From Mesobacillus sp. S13 (GTDB lineage Bacteria > Bacillota > Bacilli > Bacillales > Cytobacillaceae), in contig NZ_CP084622.1 in the NCBI RefSeq assembly GCF_020422885.1, forward strand, positions 2,747,001-2,811,000: DNA of 64,000 nt, in the 5' to 3' direction. A model generated the notes under the pieces. That model had not been told where the DNA came from. It worked only from the letters and a program-made list of their open reading frames with translations, and searched no databases. The translations under genes were made by a program, and so were the position numbers. Numbering within the stretch: the first letter of the stretch is position 1; the number at the start of each line of letters is the position of its first letter. Shown piece after piece: positions 7,829 to 15,012 of the stretch.

Positions 7829-9049
7829 TTAATTAATTTTTTGAATATATTTTACTGCTTGATCGAACCTGCCTATATTTTGATAGTGATTCGATAGCAT
7901 TTTGTAAAATCCGATTAATTCCTCACTTTTCCCATCACTTTCTTCTAAGAAAGGGATCACTTTCGTTTCGGAATATGCAAGTGATTTTTCAGGAGAGTCA
8001 AGGTTCATAAGGTAATAATTTGATAGAATCTTATACTTGCGATTATCCAACTTCTTTGATACTTCTTGAACCTCTTGAAAAGCCTCTCTTGCTTTATCCA
8101 AATTGCCAAGCTCCAAGTTAATTTCACCAATAGAATAAGATGTGATTAAATAATGAAGATTAATCTGTGTCTGCATTGCTTTACTTTTTTCAAAAAAAAC
8201 AATAGCTTCCTGAAATTTATTAAGTTTTTTTTGCAAGTAACCCATATTATGATATATTTCTGGCAGGAGTTTGCTTTCTTTTAATAATTCTGCATTCCGA
8301 ATTAAATGTTTAAAACAATCCTGAGCTTCTTCATAAATCTTTGAATGCGTATAATTGATCCCTAATAAAATCAATACATGCAAGATCCTTTTGAAGTTAT
8401 GGTCTACCATAAATTCTTCTAAGGCTAATTTGCCGTAATAAATAGCGTATCCTGGTTCTTCAAGAGAACTCTTGGCCAGAGCCCGGTGATATAGTAATTC
8501 TCCTCTGGATATTTCTACCTTAGAAGCTTTGCCAATCGAACTTAAAATCTCATCTGCTTTTCTACAATTACCTTTCTTTAATAACCATACAGCATTAAGA
8601 TAGGAAAATAAAGCCATCTGAGGTTGGGAAAATATATTCTTCTGCTTATTCAAAAGTTCAAATTGCTTACTTGCTTCTAATATCTTACCCTTGAAAATAA
8701 GGTATCTATATTTAGCTAGCTCATATGTATGTAAATTTGTTGAAAAAGGTATTATTCCTTCAAACTCTTGTAGGCTCTTCATTACTTCGTCAGCTTCGTC
8801 ATTTAAGTAATAATCGATCTTCTCATTCAGTTCGCTTACTAGCAGCTTAATCTGCCCTTCATTTTCCGTAATGGAAGAAAGGTTTACGCCAAGCCTTTCA
8901 AGCAGCAGCCCCATTGTTTCCTGGTTGGCTTCTTTGGCATTACTTTCAATCTTGCTCAAATGGGGAACTGAACATATGCCATTTGCCAGTTCCTTTTGTG
9001 TTAGACCTTGTTGAATCCTATAAAATTTAATGAGTGGTCCAAACTGCAT
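7829..9049 (-). CDS. RRNPP-family transcriptional regulator (HTH plus TPR; NprR/PlcR type)
   Basis: This 406-residue protein has an XRE-type HTH at about 5-58 (LTQKELANGICSVPHLSKIE) and then about nine TPR-like helical pairs to the C-terminus (for example YHNMGYLQKKLNKFQEAIVF). The size and architecture match NprR and PlcR, cytoplasmic receptors that bind a re-imported oligopeptide and switch on secreted proteases, virulence or sporulation genes. The peptide gene is directly downstream in the same operon and a secreted subtilase lies directly upstream on the same strand. AAGGTGA precedes the ATG. Confidence 0.9.
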   Translation of the reverse strand: MQFGPLIKFYRIQQGLTQKELANGICSVPHLSKIESNAKEANQETMGLLLERLGVNLSSITENEGQIKLLVSELNEKIDYYLNDEADEVMKSLQEFEGIIPFSTNLHTYELAKYRYLIFKGKILEASKQFELLNKQKNIFSQPQMALFSYLNAVWLLKKGNCRKADEILSSIGKASKVEISRGELLYHRALAKSSLEEPGYAIYYGKLALEEFMVDHNFKRILHVLILLGINYTHSKIYEEAQDCFKHLIRNAELLKESKLLPEIYHNMGYLQKKLNKFQEAIVFFEKSKAMQTQINLHYLITSYSIGEINLELGNLDKAREAFQEVQEVSKKLDNRKYKILSNYYLMNLDSPEKSLAYSETKVIPFLEESDGKSEELIGFYKMLSNHYQNIGRFDQAVKYIQKIN

Positions 9050-9175
9050 ATATTCACCTTCCGTTTTTTATTTTAATCTACCATCTTTCCCAAAATTTTA
9101 AACAGTTCAAAAGTACTATTTTTGAAAAATTCTATATTTTATAAATTATTTCTTCATATATTACAACAAATACTG

Positions 9176-9211
9176 AAATAAAGCCACCCGGATCAATCAA
9201 CCCGGATGGCT
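9176..9211 (-). terminator. terminator of the subtilase gene
   Basis: A 10-bp stem GCCATCCGGG/ATCCGGGTGGC (with G-U pairs) is followed by TTTATTT on the - strand, 25-60 nt after the subtilase stop. Confidence 0.8.
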
Positions 9212-9234
9212 GGCAAAGTTGTAAGTGTGTTATA

Positions 9235-10521
9235 TTATCTCACTCGTGGGAAACCGAACCCTGAAGCATAGTCATCGCCCGTAGCTGCGCCTGATCCACC
9301 TTTGATGTCATACAGTTTCGCACGTCTTTGAATTTCAGATCGAAGCTGTGAATTGCTCCAAGACTTATTCGCAGACCATAATTTTGCTGCAAGTCCGGAA
9401 ATATGTGGCGTTGCCATTGATGTACCGCTCATAGTCGTATAGTTTCCGTCAACAGCTGTTGAATAGATGCCGCCGCCTGGTGCTGCTACTTCAACGTCTT
9501 TTTCCTGGATATAATAGTCACCGTCAGTATATGGGTTACCGCGAGAAGAGAAGTCAGATACTTTATGTGTTCCATTTACGAATGTATTATCCAGTGACGC
9601 AACAGCAATTGCATTTGTTAAAGCACCAGGATAACCAATGGTGTTTGCACTTGGTCCACTGTTACCTGCAGCCGCGACAACCAGTGCACCTTTGCTGTAT
9701 GCATAGTCAACTGCACTCGCGATCATTGAATCTTTGCCGCTTGAACCCAGTGACATTGAGATGACGACTTTGGTTCCTGTACGTACACCTTCATCTGCAG
9801 CATGACGGATTGCTCCTGCGATATCATCTGAGTAACCAGAACCATTATCTCCTAAAACCTTGTATCCCCACAGTTCCGCTTCAGGTGCTACCCCATATAC
9901 CCCAGCACCATCGTACCCGCCATTGGCAACAGCTGTTCCGGCAACATGTGTGCCATGCCCTTGACGGTCAGTACAAGACCCATTAACCATTGAAGAATAT
10001 GATTGGGTAAAATCTTTACATTGTTCAACATTGTCAGTTAAATCAATGTGGTTCCGGTTGATACCTGTATCCAGGACAGCTACCTTGATTCCATTACCAC
10101 CGCTCGTGGCTTGGATGTAATTATCGTTATAGATTGCTTGGATGCCCCAAGGAGTCTGATCAGATGGATAAGATGCCTGGACTGTATAATCACCCTTGCC
10201 TTTTCCTTTGCTATTGCTATTTCCTTCAACACGTGCATCAATGGTGTGAATCCCTACCTGAGACACTTCGATATTTTTGTTCTTAAGCAAAGCTTGATAT
10301 TGTTTACTATTTACCTCTGCTGTAAATCCTTGTTTGCCAAAATCCCATCTCTTTCCATATTGATCTTTTACTTTTGCTTTTTCTGCACTCGGACCTTTAA
10401 TTAAAACTCGATAAGTATCCTGGCTCTCTTGCACTCCCGCACCAAAAGCCCCTGTTGCAAACAATGAAACACCCATTGCTAAACTAAGTACTGCTGATCC
10501 GAGTATTCTCTTCTTCTTCAT
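9235..10521 (-). CDS. secreted subtilisin-like serine protease (S8 family) with pro-domain
   Basis: This 428-residue protein has a signal peptide (1-28, MKKKR then a hydrophobic core, GAFGA end) and an inhibitor-I9-like pro-domain (about 35-110). The S8 catalytic domain shows Asp151 (AVLDTGIN), His192 (GHGTHVAG), oxyanion Asn287 (AAAGNSGP) and Ser368 (GTSMATPH). The GKGKGK linker before the mature part and Cys168/Cys183, which could form a disulfide, stand out. It is an extracellular endopeptidase that should mature by self-cleavage. Its position next to a quorum-sensing regulator suggests density-dependent production, as for nprA beside NprR in B. cereus; that regulation is inference. Confidence 0.93.
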   Translation of the reverse strand: MKKKRILGSAVLSLAMGVSLFATGAFGAGVQESQDTYRVLIKGPSAEKAKVKDQYGKRWDFGKQGFTAEVNSKQYQALLKNKNIEVSQVGIHTIDARVEGNSNSKGKGKGDYTVQASYPSDQTPWGIQAIYNDNYIQATSGGNGIKVAVLDTGINRNHIDLTDNVEQCKDFTQSYSSMVNGSCTDRQGHGTHVAGTAVANGGYDGAGVYGVAPEAELWGYKVLGDNGSGYSDDIAGAIRHAADEGVRTGTKVVISMSLGSSGKDSMIASAVDYAYSKGALVVAAAGNSGPSANTIGYPGALTNAIAVASLDNTFVNGTHKVSDFSSRGNPYTDGDYYIQEKDVEVAAPGGGIYSTAVDGNYTTMSGTSMATPHISGLAAKLWSANKSWSNSQLRSEIQRRAKLYDIKGGSGAATGDDYASGFGFPRVR

Positions 10522-10547
10522 TCTTTTGCTCCTCTCACCCTTACAAA

Positions 10548-10570
10548 TTTTCAGCTGGCCGGCTGCAAAA
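10548..10570. promoter_or_regulatory. palindrome in the subtilase leader
   Basis: TTTTCAGC and GCTGCAAAA flank GC-rich TGGCCG just ahead of the subtilase ribosome binding site. On the - strand it reads TTTTGCAGC-N6-GCTGAAAA. It could be an operator or an mRNA hairpin; I cannot tell which. The rest of 10571-10847 holds the presumed promoter and no gene I can support. Confidence 0.4.
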
Positions 10571-10847
10571 ATAAGTATATTTTAAATTTTCAGCCAATAT
10601 CAACAGATAACCAAGCCTATTTGATTGGGAAAAAAGAGGGAGAAGTAATGGATGTCCGCTAAAATTTGGTGTCTTTTAGTAACTCTCTTTCCAGCTACAT
10701 AAACAGTTCTCGCTGGAACATAAATTCTGTAAAACTGATTACTTCCTTATATACTTTTTTAGAAATGCGGAAGCAATACCAAGCTTAGTTATCATATCAA
10801 ATGGTAATTCAACACTCAAAAATATTGGGAAACCAATGGTTCACCAA

Positions 10848-10882
10848 AATAAAAACACTCCGATAAAAATTATCGAAGTGCT
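10848..10882 (-). terminator. terminator of the cobalamin/STAS operon
   Basis: Stem CACTTCGATAA/TTATCGGAGTG then TTTTTATTTT on the - strand. Confidence 0.85.
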
Positions 10883-10886
10883 CATT

Positions 10887-11633
10887 TTAAATTGATTTTC
10901 TAAACGCTTTGCTGAGAGTATTTAAATACGGTACATCTGGAACAGTCTTTGAACTATTAAGGTAAAAGGCATGATTCGGTTTAATTCCAATTATAAATGG
11001 CTGAAGCCCCATCATCTGCAACTCCTTAACTAGTGCCACAAAAGCTTCTACTCCTTCGATTGTAAATTCTCCGACACCATTAAAATCGAACAGTACTTCT
11101 AGGTACCCACCTTCTTGGGCTTTCCCCAATACCCTATGTTCGTTTTGGCAGATCAGTTCCTGATCCAGGTTCCCAAAAAGGGGCACCAATGCCGCGCTTT
11201 TAGTTAATCTAATGAATGGACAGGACAGACTTTTCATCTCGAAAAGAGTCTTTTCAACCAACTCTTTTTTTTCAAGAAGCTCAAGATTCGTATCTGACAG
11301 CCGTTTCCGATGTTTTTCAACAATGCTTTCTAATTCTATAAGGCGATGGTCTTTTTCAATACAAATGACATGACCCCTGCCCTCATTCCAAATGACACTT
11401 ATGTCGAAAAGGGCGTAAGGAGATTCTTTTGTTTTCATGGTCAGTTCTCCTTCTGCCCTGCCTTCTTTATTTCCCAATATGGATTTTGTTTTGCCATGGC
11501 TTTCCCAATCCACCAAATCAAGAAATGTATCTCCTATAGTAAAAGTTTCCGAACTAATTTGAGAAAATTCGAGAATATTATAGTCACTGTCTAATAAAAA
11601 ATAAGGTTGCGGTGAAAATTTAAGATCCGACAT
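10887..11633 (-). CDS. PAS-STAS protein, RsbR-like with degenerate STAS domain
   Basis: This 248-residue protein has a PAS-like N-terminal domain (about 8-100), a coiled-coil linker (about 100-140, LESIVEKHRKRL...) and a STAS domain (about 145-245). STAS landmarks are ALVPLFGNLDQ and the core FDFNGVGEFTIEGVEAFVAL. The usual DLSGV-x-x-(I/V)D(T/S) phosphorylation segment is replaced, so conventional RsbT phosphorylation is doubtful. The ATG overlaps the cobalamin-protein gene by 14 bp and has GGAGTG upstream. It is likely the output partner of the cobalamin sensor, by analogy with PAS/LOV-STAS proteins such as YtvA. Confidence 0.75.
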   Translation of the reverse strand: MSDLKFSPQPYFLLDSDYNILEFSQISSETFTIGDTFLDLVDWESHGKTKSILGNKEGRAEGELTMKTKESPYALFDISVIWNEGRGHVICIEKDHRLIELESIVEKHRKRLSDTNLELLEKKELVEKTLFEMKSLSCPFIRLTKSAALVPLFGNLDQELICQNEHRVLGKAQEGGYLEVLFDFNGVGEFTIEGVEAFVALVKELQMMGLQPFIIGIKPNHAFYLNSSKTVPDVPYLNTLSKAFRKSI

Positions 11634-12282
11634 TTGTTTTCACTCCGTGCTGATGACGGTCCAGCCAATCATTTATGTCTTTAAGATTTTTAAGGAAAAG
11701 CGTCTGTTCCGATCCATAACGGTCAAATTCATACTGGCTTAACAATCGCCCACCTACAATCACAGCTGGACGGCACGGCAGCTCCTCTAACTCCTTAATA
11801 TAAGGACGAAGCTGTTCCGCATGATAAAGAATCGAAAAAGAGAGGCATATTGCATCCGGCTTCCATTCCTCGGCGGCCTTTTTAATATATTCAAGGGGAA
11901 GATTCGGCCCATGGAATTTTGTTTCCCAACCATATTCACTGAACAATTGGCTAGCCATTTTCAATCCAAGATAGTGCTGTTCATTCTCAACACAAAGAAA
12001 CATCGCTTTTTTCCCAATTGAGGAAATTTGCATATCCCTGCCCTTTTGCCAACTGTATCGAGCCAATATATAATCACATGTCGAAGTTGCCAAATGCTCA
12101 TCGGCAACCGTAATTTTATTTGTCTCCCACAAATGCCCGATATGCCTCATGGCAGCCGTAATGATGTTTTCATAGATATATAAACTGTCTTTCGATGCCT
12201 CCATCTCATCTTCCAATAGTTCCCAGGAGGCATCCTGGTCACCATCAAGCAAGAGCTGAGAAAGCTCTATAGCCTTGTCCAT
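11620..12282 (-). CDS. stand-alone CarH-like cobalamin-binding photosensor protein (no DNA-binding domain)
   Basis: In this 220-residue protein, a four-helix cap domain (about 1-85) contains W52-x9-E62-H63. That is the Trp and Glu-His signature that caps the adenosyl group in AdoCbl photoreceptors of the CarH/LitR type. The Rossmann cobalamin domain (about 92-215) has E101-Q-H103-x-x-G106, the E/D-x-H-x-x-G motif whose His is the lower axial ligand, and later SxS and GG turns (LSFSILY, VIVGGRL). CarH has an N-terminal MerR HTH; here there is none, so the output must be protein-protein. It is translationally coupled to the genes on both sides. Light sensing is inferred from motifs; a redox or B12-status sensor is the alternative. 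Confidence 0.85.
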   Translation of the reverse strand: MDKAIELSQLLLDGDQDASWELLEDEMEASKDSLYIYENIITAAMRHIGHLWETNKITVADEHLATSTCDYILARYSWQKGRDMQISSIGKKAMFLCVENEQHYLGLKMASQLFSEYGWETKFHGPNLPLEYIKKAAEEWKPDAICLSFSILYHAEQLRPYIKELEELPCRPAVIVGGRLLSQYEFDRYGSEQTLFLKNLKDINDWLDRHQHGVKTNVGS

Positions 12283-12293
12283 GGCACCTCACC

Positions 12294-12662
12294 TCATTCA
12301 TTTAATAGTGCATCATTTGATAATGAATCGATCGCTTGTTCAAGTATATTAACATATGCTCTTGCAGATTTGTCATCATTTGATTTTTCAATAGCACCAA
12401 TCAATCTATTAAAATTATCAATAAGATGCTCTGTCTTCATCCCTCTTGAGGTCAAAATGCCATTTAGCCAATGGGCATAATCAATAAAGTATTTTTCCTC
12501 ATCCATACTAGCCGCTGTTTGAAGATACTTTATATGATGTTCATTGTCCTCTTTGCATTTTTGCCTTCCCCGTTCACCATATTTTTCGAGCAGGATAGGA
12601 TTATCTTTGTAAATCCCGTCGGTAACCTCTTCTATAATTGAATTAATTAATGTTTCGTTCAT
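12294..12662 (-). CDS. helical 122-residue protein of unknown function in the cobalamin/STAS operon
   Basis: The protein is predicted all-helical and acidic, with no motif I can name. It contains a His-rich turn (EDNEHHIKYL) and a repeated leucine pattern. The size and composition recall the helical sensor halves of RsbR-type or globin-fold proteins, but this is only an impression. Its ATG overlaps the stop of the ABM gene (ATGA, 12659-12662), and its stop lies 11 nt before the cobalamin gene. It therefore works with them, perhaps as the missing N-terminal module. Confidence 0.6.
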   Translation of the reverse strand: MNETLINSIIEEVTDGIYKDNPILLEKYGERGRQKCKEDNEHHIKYLQTAASMDEEKYFIDYAHWLNGILTSRGMKTEHLIDNFNRLIGAIEKSNDDKSARAYVNILEQAIDSLSNDALLNE

Positions 12663-12964
12663 TTAGCTACCACCTGGTATCGTCCAACAGTTGGACGTAT
12701 GGTAGCAAGTTCCTGATCAGGATAATTCTTTTCAAGTTCATGAACTTTTTTATAGGCGTCACTCGTAATATATTTTATATAATTTTCCTTTGATTCCCAG
12801 CAGATTTGGACGGTCAACTCTGATGGTTTTTGCTCGTTTTGAAGCAAGTTAAAGGAAATGAATCCTTCATACTCATCTACCAGGCGTGATCTTTTTTGAT
12901 AGATTCCTATCACCTCATCAACCTTACCCTCTGGTATATTTACAGTTGAATGTACGATATACAT
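12659..12964 (-). CDS. ABM-fold (antibiotic biosynthesis monooxygenase / HmoA-like) protein
   Basis: This 101-residue dimeric alpha-beta barrel protein shows VNIPEGKVDEVIGIYQKR, GFISFNLLQN and ICWESKENYIKYITSDAYKK, as in ABM and heme-degrading HmoA/IsdG relatives. AGGAGG lies upstream and a good sigma-A promoter at 13003-13031. It is first in the four-gene operon. ABM proteins act on heme, quinols or polyketides; in this context a tetrapyrrole ligand is tempting, but nothing in the sequence proves it. Confidence 0.75.
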   Translation of the reverse strand: MYIVHSTVNIPEGKVDEVIGIYQKRSRLVDEYEGFISFNLLQNEQKPSELTVQICWESKENYIKYITSDAYKKVHELEKNYPDQELATIRPTVGRYQVVAK

Positions 12965-13002
12965 TATTCATTTCCTCCTATTCCCCTTTGAGACATAGTC
13001 CA

Positions 13003-13031
13003 ATTATACATTTCTAGTGTTAGGCATTCAA
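13003..13031 (-). promoter_or_regulatory. sigma-A promoter of the cobalamin/STAS operon
   Basis: TTGAAT (13031-13026), 17-bp spacer, TATAAT (13008-13003) on the - strand, 39 nt upstream of the first start codon. No convincing sigma-B promoter was seen in the same 240 bp. Confidence 0.75.
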
Positions 13032-13213
13032 ATTTACTACGCTCTCAGGGACATAGAAAATCACTAACTTTAGAAAATACTAGTATTTCTTACCTTTTAA
13101 AAGGGTTTACTTTAACTTTTAATACTTTTTTTCAAAAGATCATATACCTGGTTTTACATCTCAAATGGCCATCTACTACATAGGTTGAAATCCGTTAATC
13201 CAGATGCATTAAA

Positions 13214-13240
13214 AAAGCTGGATGTATGTCATCCAGCTTT
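13214..13240. repeat. target-site duplication, left copy (duplicated terminator hairpin)
   Basis: A 27-bp copy of the threonine aldolase terminator palindrome (GCTGGATG-N5-CATCCAGC with AAA/TTT edges). It is identical, in the same orientation, to 14982-15008. It is followed on the - strand by a T6 run, so this copy still looks like the original terminator tail. Confidence 0.85.
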
Positions 13241-13256
13241 CAGTTTGTAGACAAAA

Positions 13257-13295
13257 GGGGTTCGGAATGCTCTCATTCCGAACCCCTTTTTGGAT
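13257..13295. terminator. transposase terminator inside the IS
   Basis: Stem AAGGGGTTCGGAATG/CATTCCGAACCCCTT with A and T runs, downstream of the transposase stop. Confidence 0.8.
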
Positions 13296-13339
13296 TTCAT
13301 CGAATTTTTCAAAGGAAATAGACTCTCTTTTCTATACTT

Positions 13340-14698
13340 TTAGGCCATTACTGGACTTCTCCATGTCCAGTTGGCCATCTTCTTCAAGTTCAATGCAGCG
13401 AAAGTAAGCATCGCCTGCATCGACAATTTTTTAAGTCCCCTTAGGGTTGTCCAACGCATGCCATGCTTTTCTTTTGCATCTGCGAATACGCGCTCAATGG
13501 TTTCTTTGCGCTTCGCATAGATTTGTTTTACTTCTGATTGGTGCCTTAAATGGTCTGCCTCTTCCAAATACTCATGCCAGATGTGGCGCGTTACCACCTT
13601 TTGGTGGTCTTTGCTTTCTGTACATTGCGCTAAAAATGGGCAGGTGGCGCAGATATGTTTGGGAGATTTGTACTCACGATATCCCTCTTTTGTAGTGGTG
13701 GAATACCTTAGGATCTCACCGGCAGGACACAAGTAACAGTCATAAAATTCGTCATATACATAGTCATATTTACGGAAGAATCCGTCCTTCGTTCGTGGTC
13801 GGGTATAAGGCAAAGCCGGAGTTATTTCATTTTCAAACAGAAACTTCGTAATGGCTGGAGTTTTATAGGCTGCGTCGGCCGCAACGGCTTTGGGCTTTCC
13901 AACTTTCTCTATTACTTGTTCTACCAGTGGTTCAAGGATCAGGCTGTCATGGGTGTTACCAGGTGTCACAATTGTTCCTAGGACAAATCCATTTCGGTCT
14001 GATGCCGCATGAAAGGAGTAGGCAAACTGCTTTGTCCGTTCATCCTTGACGTAGTATCCACTCTCCGGATCGGTCGTGCTTTCCTTTATTTCCTTCGATT
14101 CTTCCTTGTCGAATTTATCAGGAGGAAAAGGCTTCTTCCCATGTTCTTCCCGATCTTGATTGATTTCTTCCTGGAGTTTCTCTTGATACGCCCGTGTTTC
14201 CTTCCGCACTACTTTCTTCTCGAATTTATGCTTATTCGCACTTGCTTTAACGTGGGTTGAATCAATGAAGACGTGTTCTGCACTAATAAGTTTCTTATCA
14301 GCTGCGGTCTTAAGAATTCGATAGAAAATCTGTTCAAACAAATCAGTGTCTTTAAAACGGCGTTCGTAATTCTTCCCGAAGGTGGAGAAGTGGGGCACTT
14401 TATCATGGAATCCATAACCCAAAAACCAGCGGTAAGCCATGTTCGTTTCTACTTCGGCAATGGTCTGGCGCATGGAACGAATGCCAAAGGTATATTGAAT
14501 AAAAGTGAGTTTAATTAAAATCACAGGGTCAATGCTTGGGCGCCCTACTTCCGAATACACATCTTTCACCAAGTCATAAATGAAAGAAAAATCTATGGCT
14601 GCTTCCATTTTACGGACTAAATGTTCCATAGGAACCAGTTGGTCTAAAGCAACCATTTCTAATTGATCTCGTTGGATTGGATTGTTCTTTGAAAGCAT
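13340..14698 (-). CDS. IS1182-family DDE transposase, intact
   Basis: This 452-residue protein has an N-terminal DUF772-type domain (about 1-110, VGRPSIDPVILIKLTFIQY, YRWFLG). The RNase-H-like catalytic domain carries the DDE residues in FIDSTHVKASA, AVAADAAYKTPA and IERVFADAKEKHGMR. A Cys cluster (CPAGEIL..., CATCPFLAQC) sits in the C-terminal half. There is no frameshift, so it may be active. The ATG at 14698 has GAGGTG 6 nt upstream; a GTG at 14707 overlaps that site. Confidence 0.93.
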   Translation of the reverse strand: MLSKNNPIQRDQLEMVALDQLVPMEHLVRKMEAAIDFSFIYDLVKDVYSEVGRPSIDPVILIKLTFIQYTFGIRSMRQTIAEVETNMAYRWFLGYGFHDKVPHFSTFGKNYERRFKDTDLFEQIFYRILKTAADKKLISAEHVFIDSTHVKASANKHKFEKKVVRKETRAYQEKLQEEINQDREEHGKKPFPPDKFDKEESKEIKESTTDPESGYYVKDERTKQFAYSFHAASDRNGFVLGTIVTPGNTHDSLILEPLVEQVIEKVGKPKAVAADAAYKTPAITKFLFENEITPALPYTRPRTKDGFFRKYDYVYDEFYDCYLCPAGEILRYSTTTKEGYREYKSPKHICATCPFLAQCTESKDHQKVVTRHIWHEYLEEADHLRHQSEVKQIYAKRKETIERVFADAKEKHGMRWTTLRGLKKLSMQAMLTFAALNLKKMANWTWRSPVMA

Positions 14699-14776
14699 CT
14701 TCATCACCTCAAGCGTTATATGTATCTATTTTAAAATAGACTTATGTTTAGTTCCACGTTAAGTTTGTAAGTCCTG

Positions 14777-14910
14777 TTGATTGGAGTGGAAGGCGCGTAG
14801 ACTCCTGCGGGCTCAGCTGGACAGGTGAGACCCCGCAGACGCCAACGGCGGTGAGGAGGCTCACCGCCAGCCCCGCGGAAAGCGAAGCGCCTGGAACGGA
14901 AATCAACAGC
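14777..14910. repeat. dispersed GC-rich intergenic repeat, copy B (within the IS)
   Basis: Shares TAGACTCCTGCGGG, GTGAGACCCCGCAG and CCCCGCGGAAAGCGAAGC, plus TGATTGGA...AAATCAAC edges, with copy A at 2684-2808. The middle differs and carries an extra hairpin (GCGGTGAG/CTCACCGC). It lies between the transposase start and the right IS end. Confidence 0.75.
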
Positions 14911-14936
14911 CCCCATTTCAGCACCAACCAAAAAAA

Positions 14937-14980
14937 AGACTGTAGACAAGCTCGATTTCCATCGAGTTTGTCTACAGTCT
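14937..14980 (-). terminator. strong hairpin at the right end of the IS
   Basis: A nearly perfect stem AGACTGTAGACAA-x-CTCGAT/ATCGAG-x-TTGTCTACAGTCT with a TTCC loop is followed on the - strand by eight T. It would stop transcripts entering from the threonine aldolase gene and contains the right inverted repeat. Confidence 0.8.
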
Positions 14981-14981
14981 G

Positions 14982-15008
14982 AAAGCTGGATGTATGTCAT
15001 CCAGCTTT
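14982..15008. repeat. target-site duplication, right copy; terminator hairpin of the threonine aldolase gene
   Basis: Identical to 13214-13240. It begins 4 nt after the threonine aldolase stop on the - strand and is now followed by the IS end instead of a T run. Confidence 0.85.
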
Positions 15009-15012
15009 TGCT

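Larger units (their letters stand above)
13241..14981 (-). mobile_element. IS1182-family insertion sequence, 1741 bp
   Basis: Terminal inverted repeats of 15 bp with two mismatches (CAGTTTGTAGACAAA at the left, CAGACTGTAGACAAA inverted at the right) bound the element. It lies between two identical 27-bp direct copies of a palindrome. It holds one transposase gene on the - strand with a strong hairpin after it (13257-13295) and another hairpin at the right end (14937-14980, T8 on the - strand). It also contains a copy of the dispersed GC-rich repeat upstream of the transposase. The element looks complete. Confidence 0.88.

Noticed and set aside
12976..13213. A sigma-B promoter for the cobalamin/STAS operon
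   Set aside because: No convincing GTTTAA-N13-15-GGGTAT pair; a sigma-A promoter fits far better.
14731..15000. An 89-codon frame upstream of the transposase
   Set aside because: It is a translation of the GC-rich dispersed repeat and the IS end hairpin; no start signal and no family similarity.
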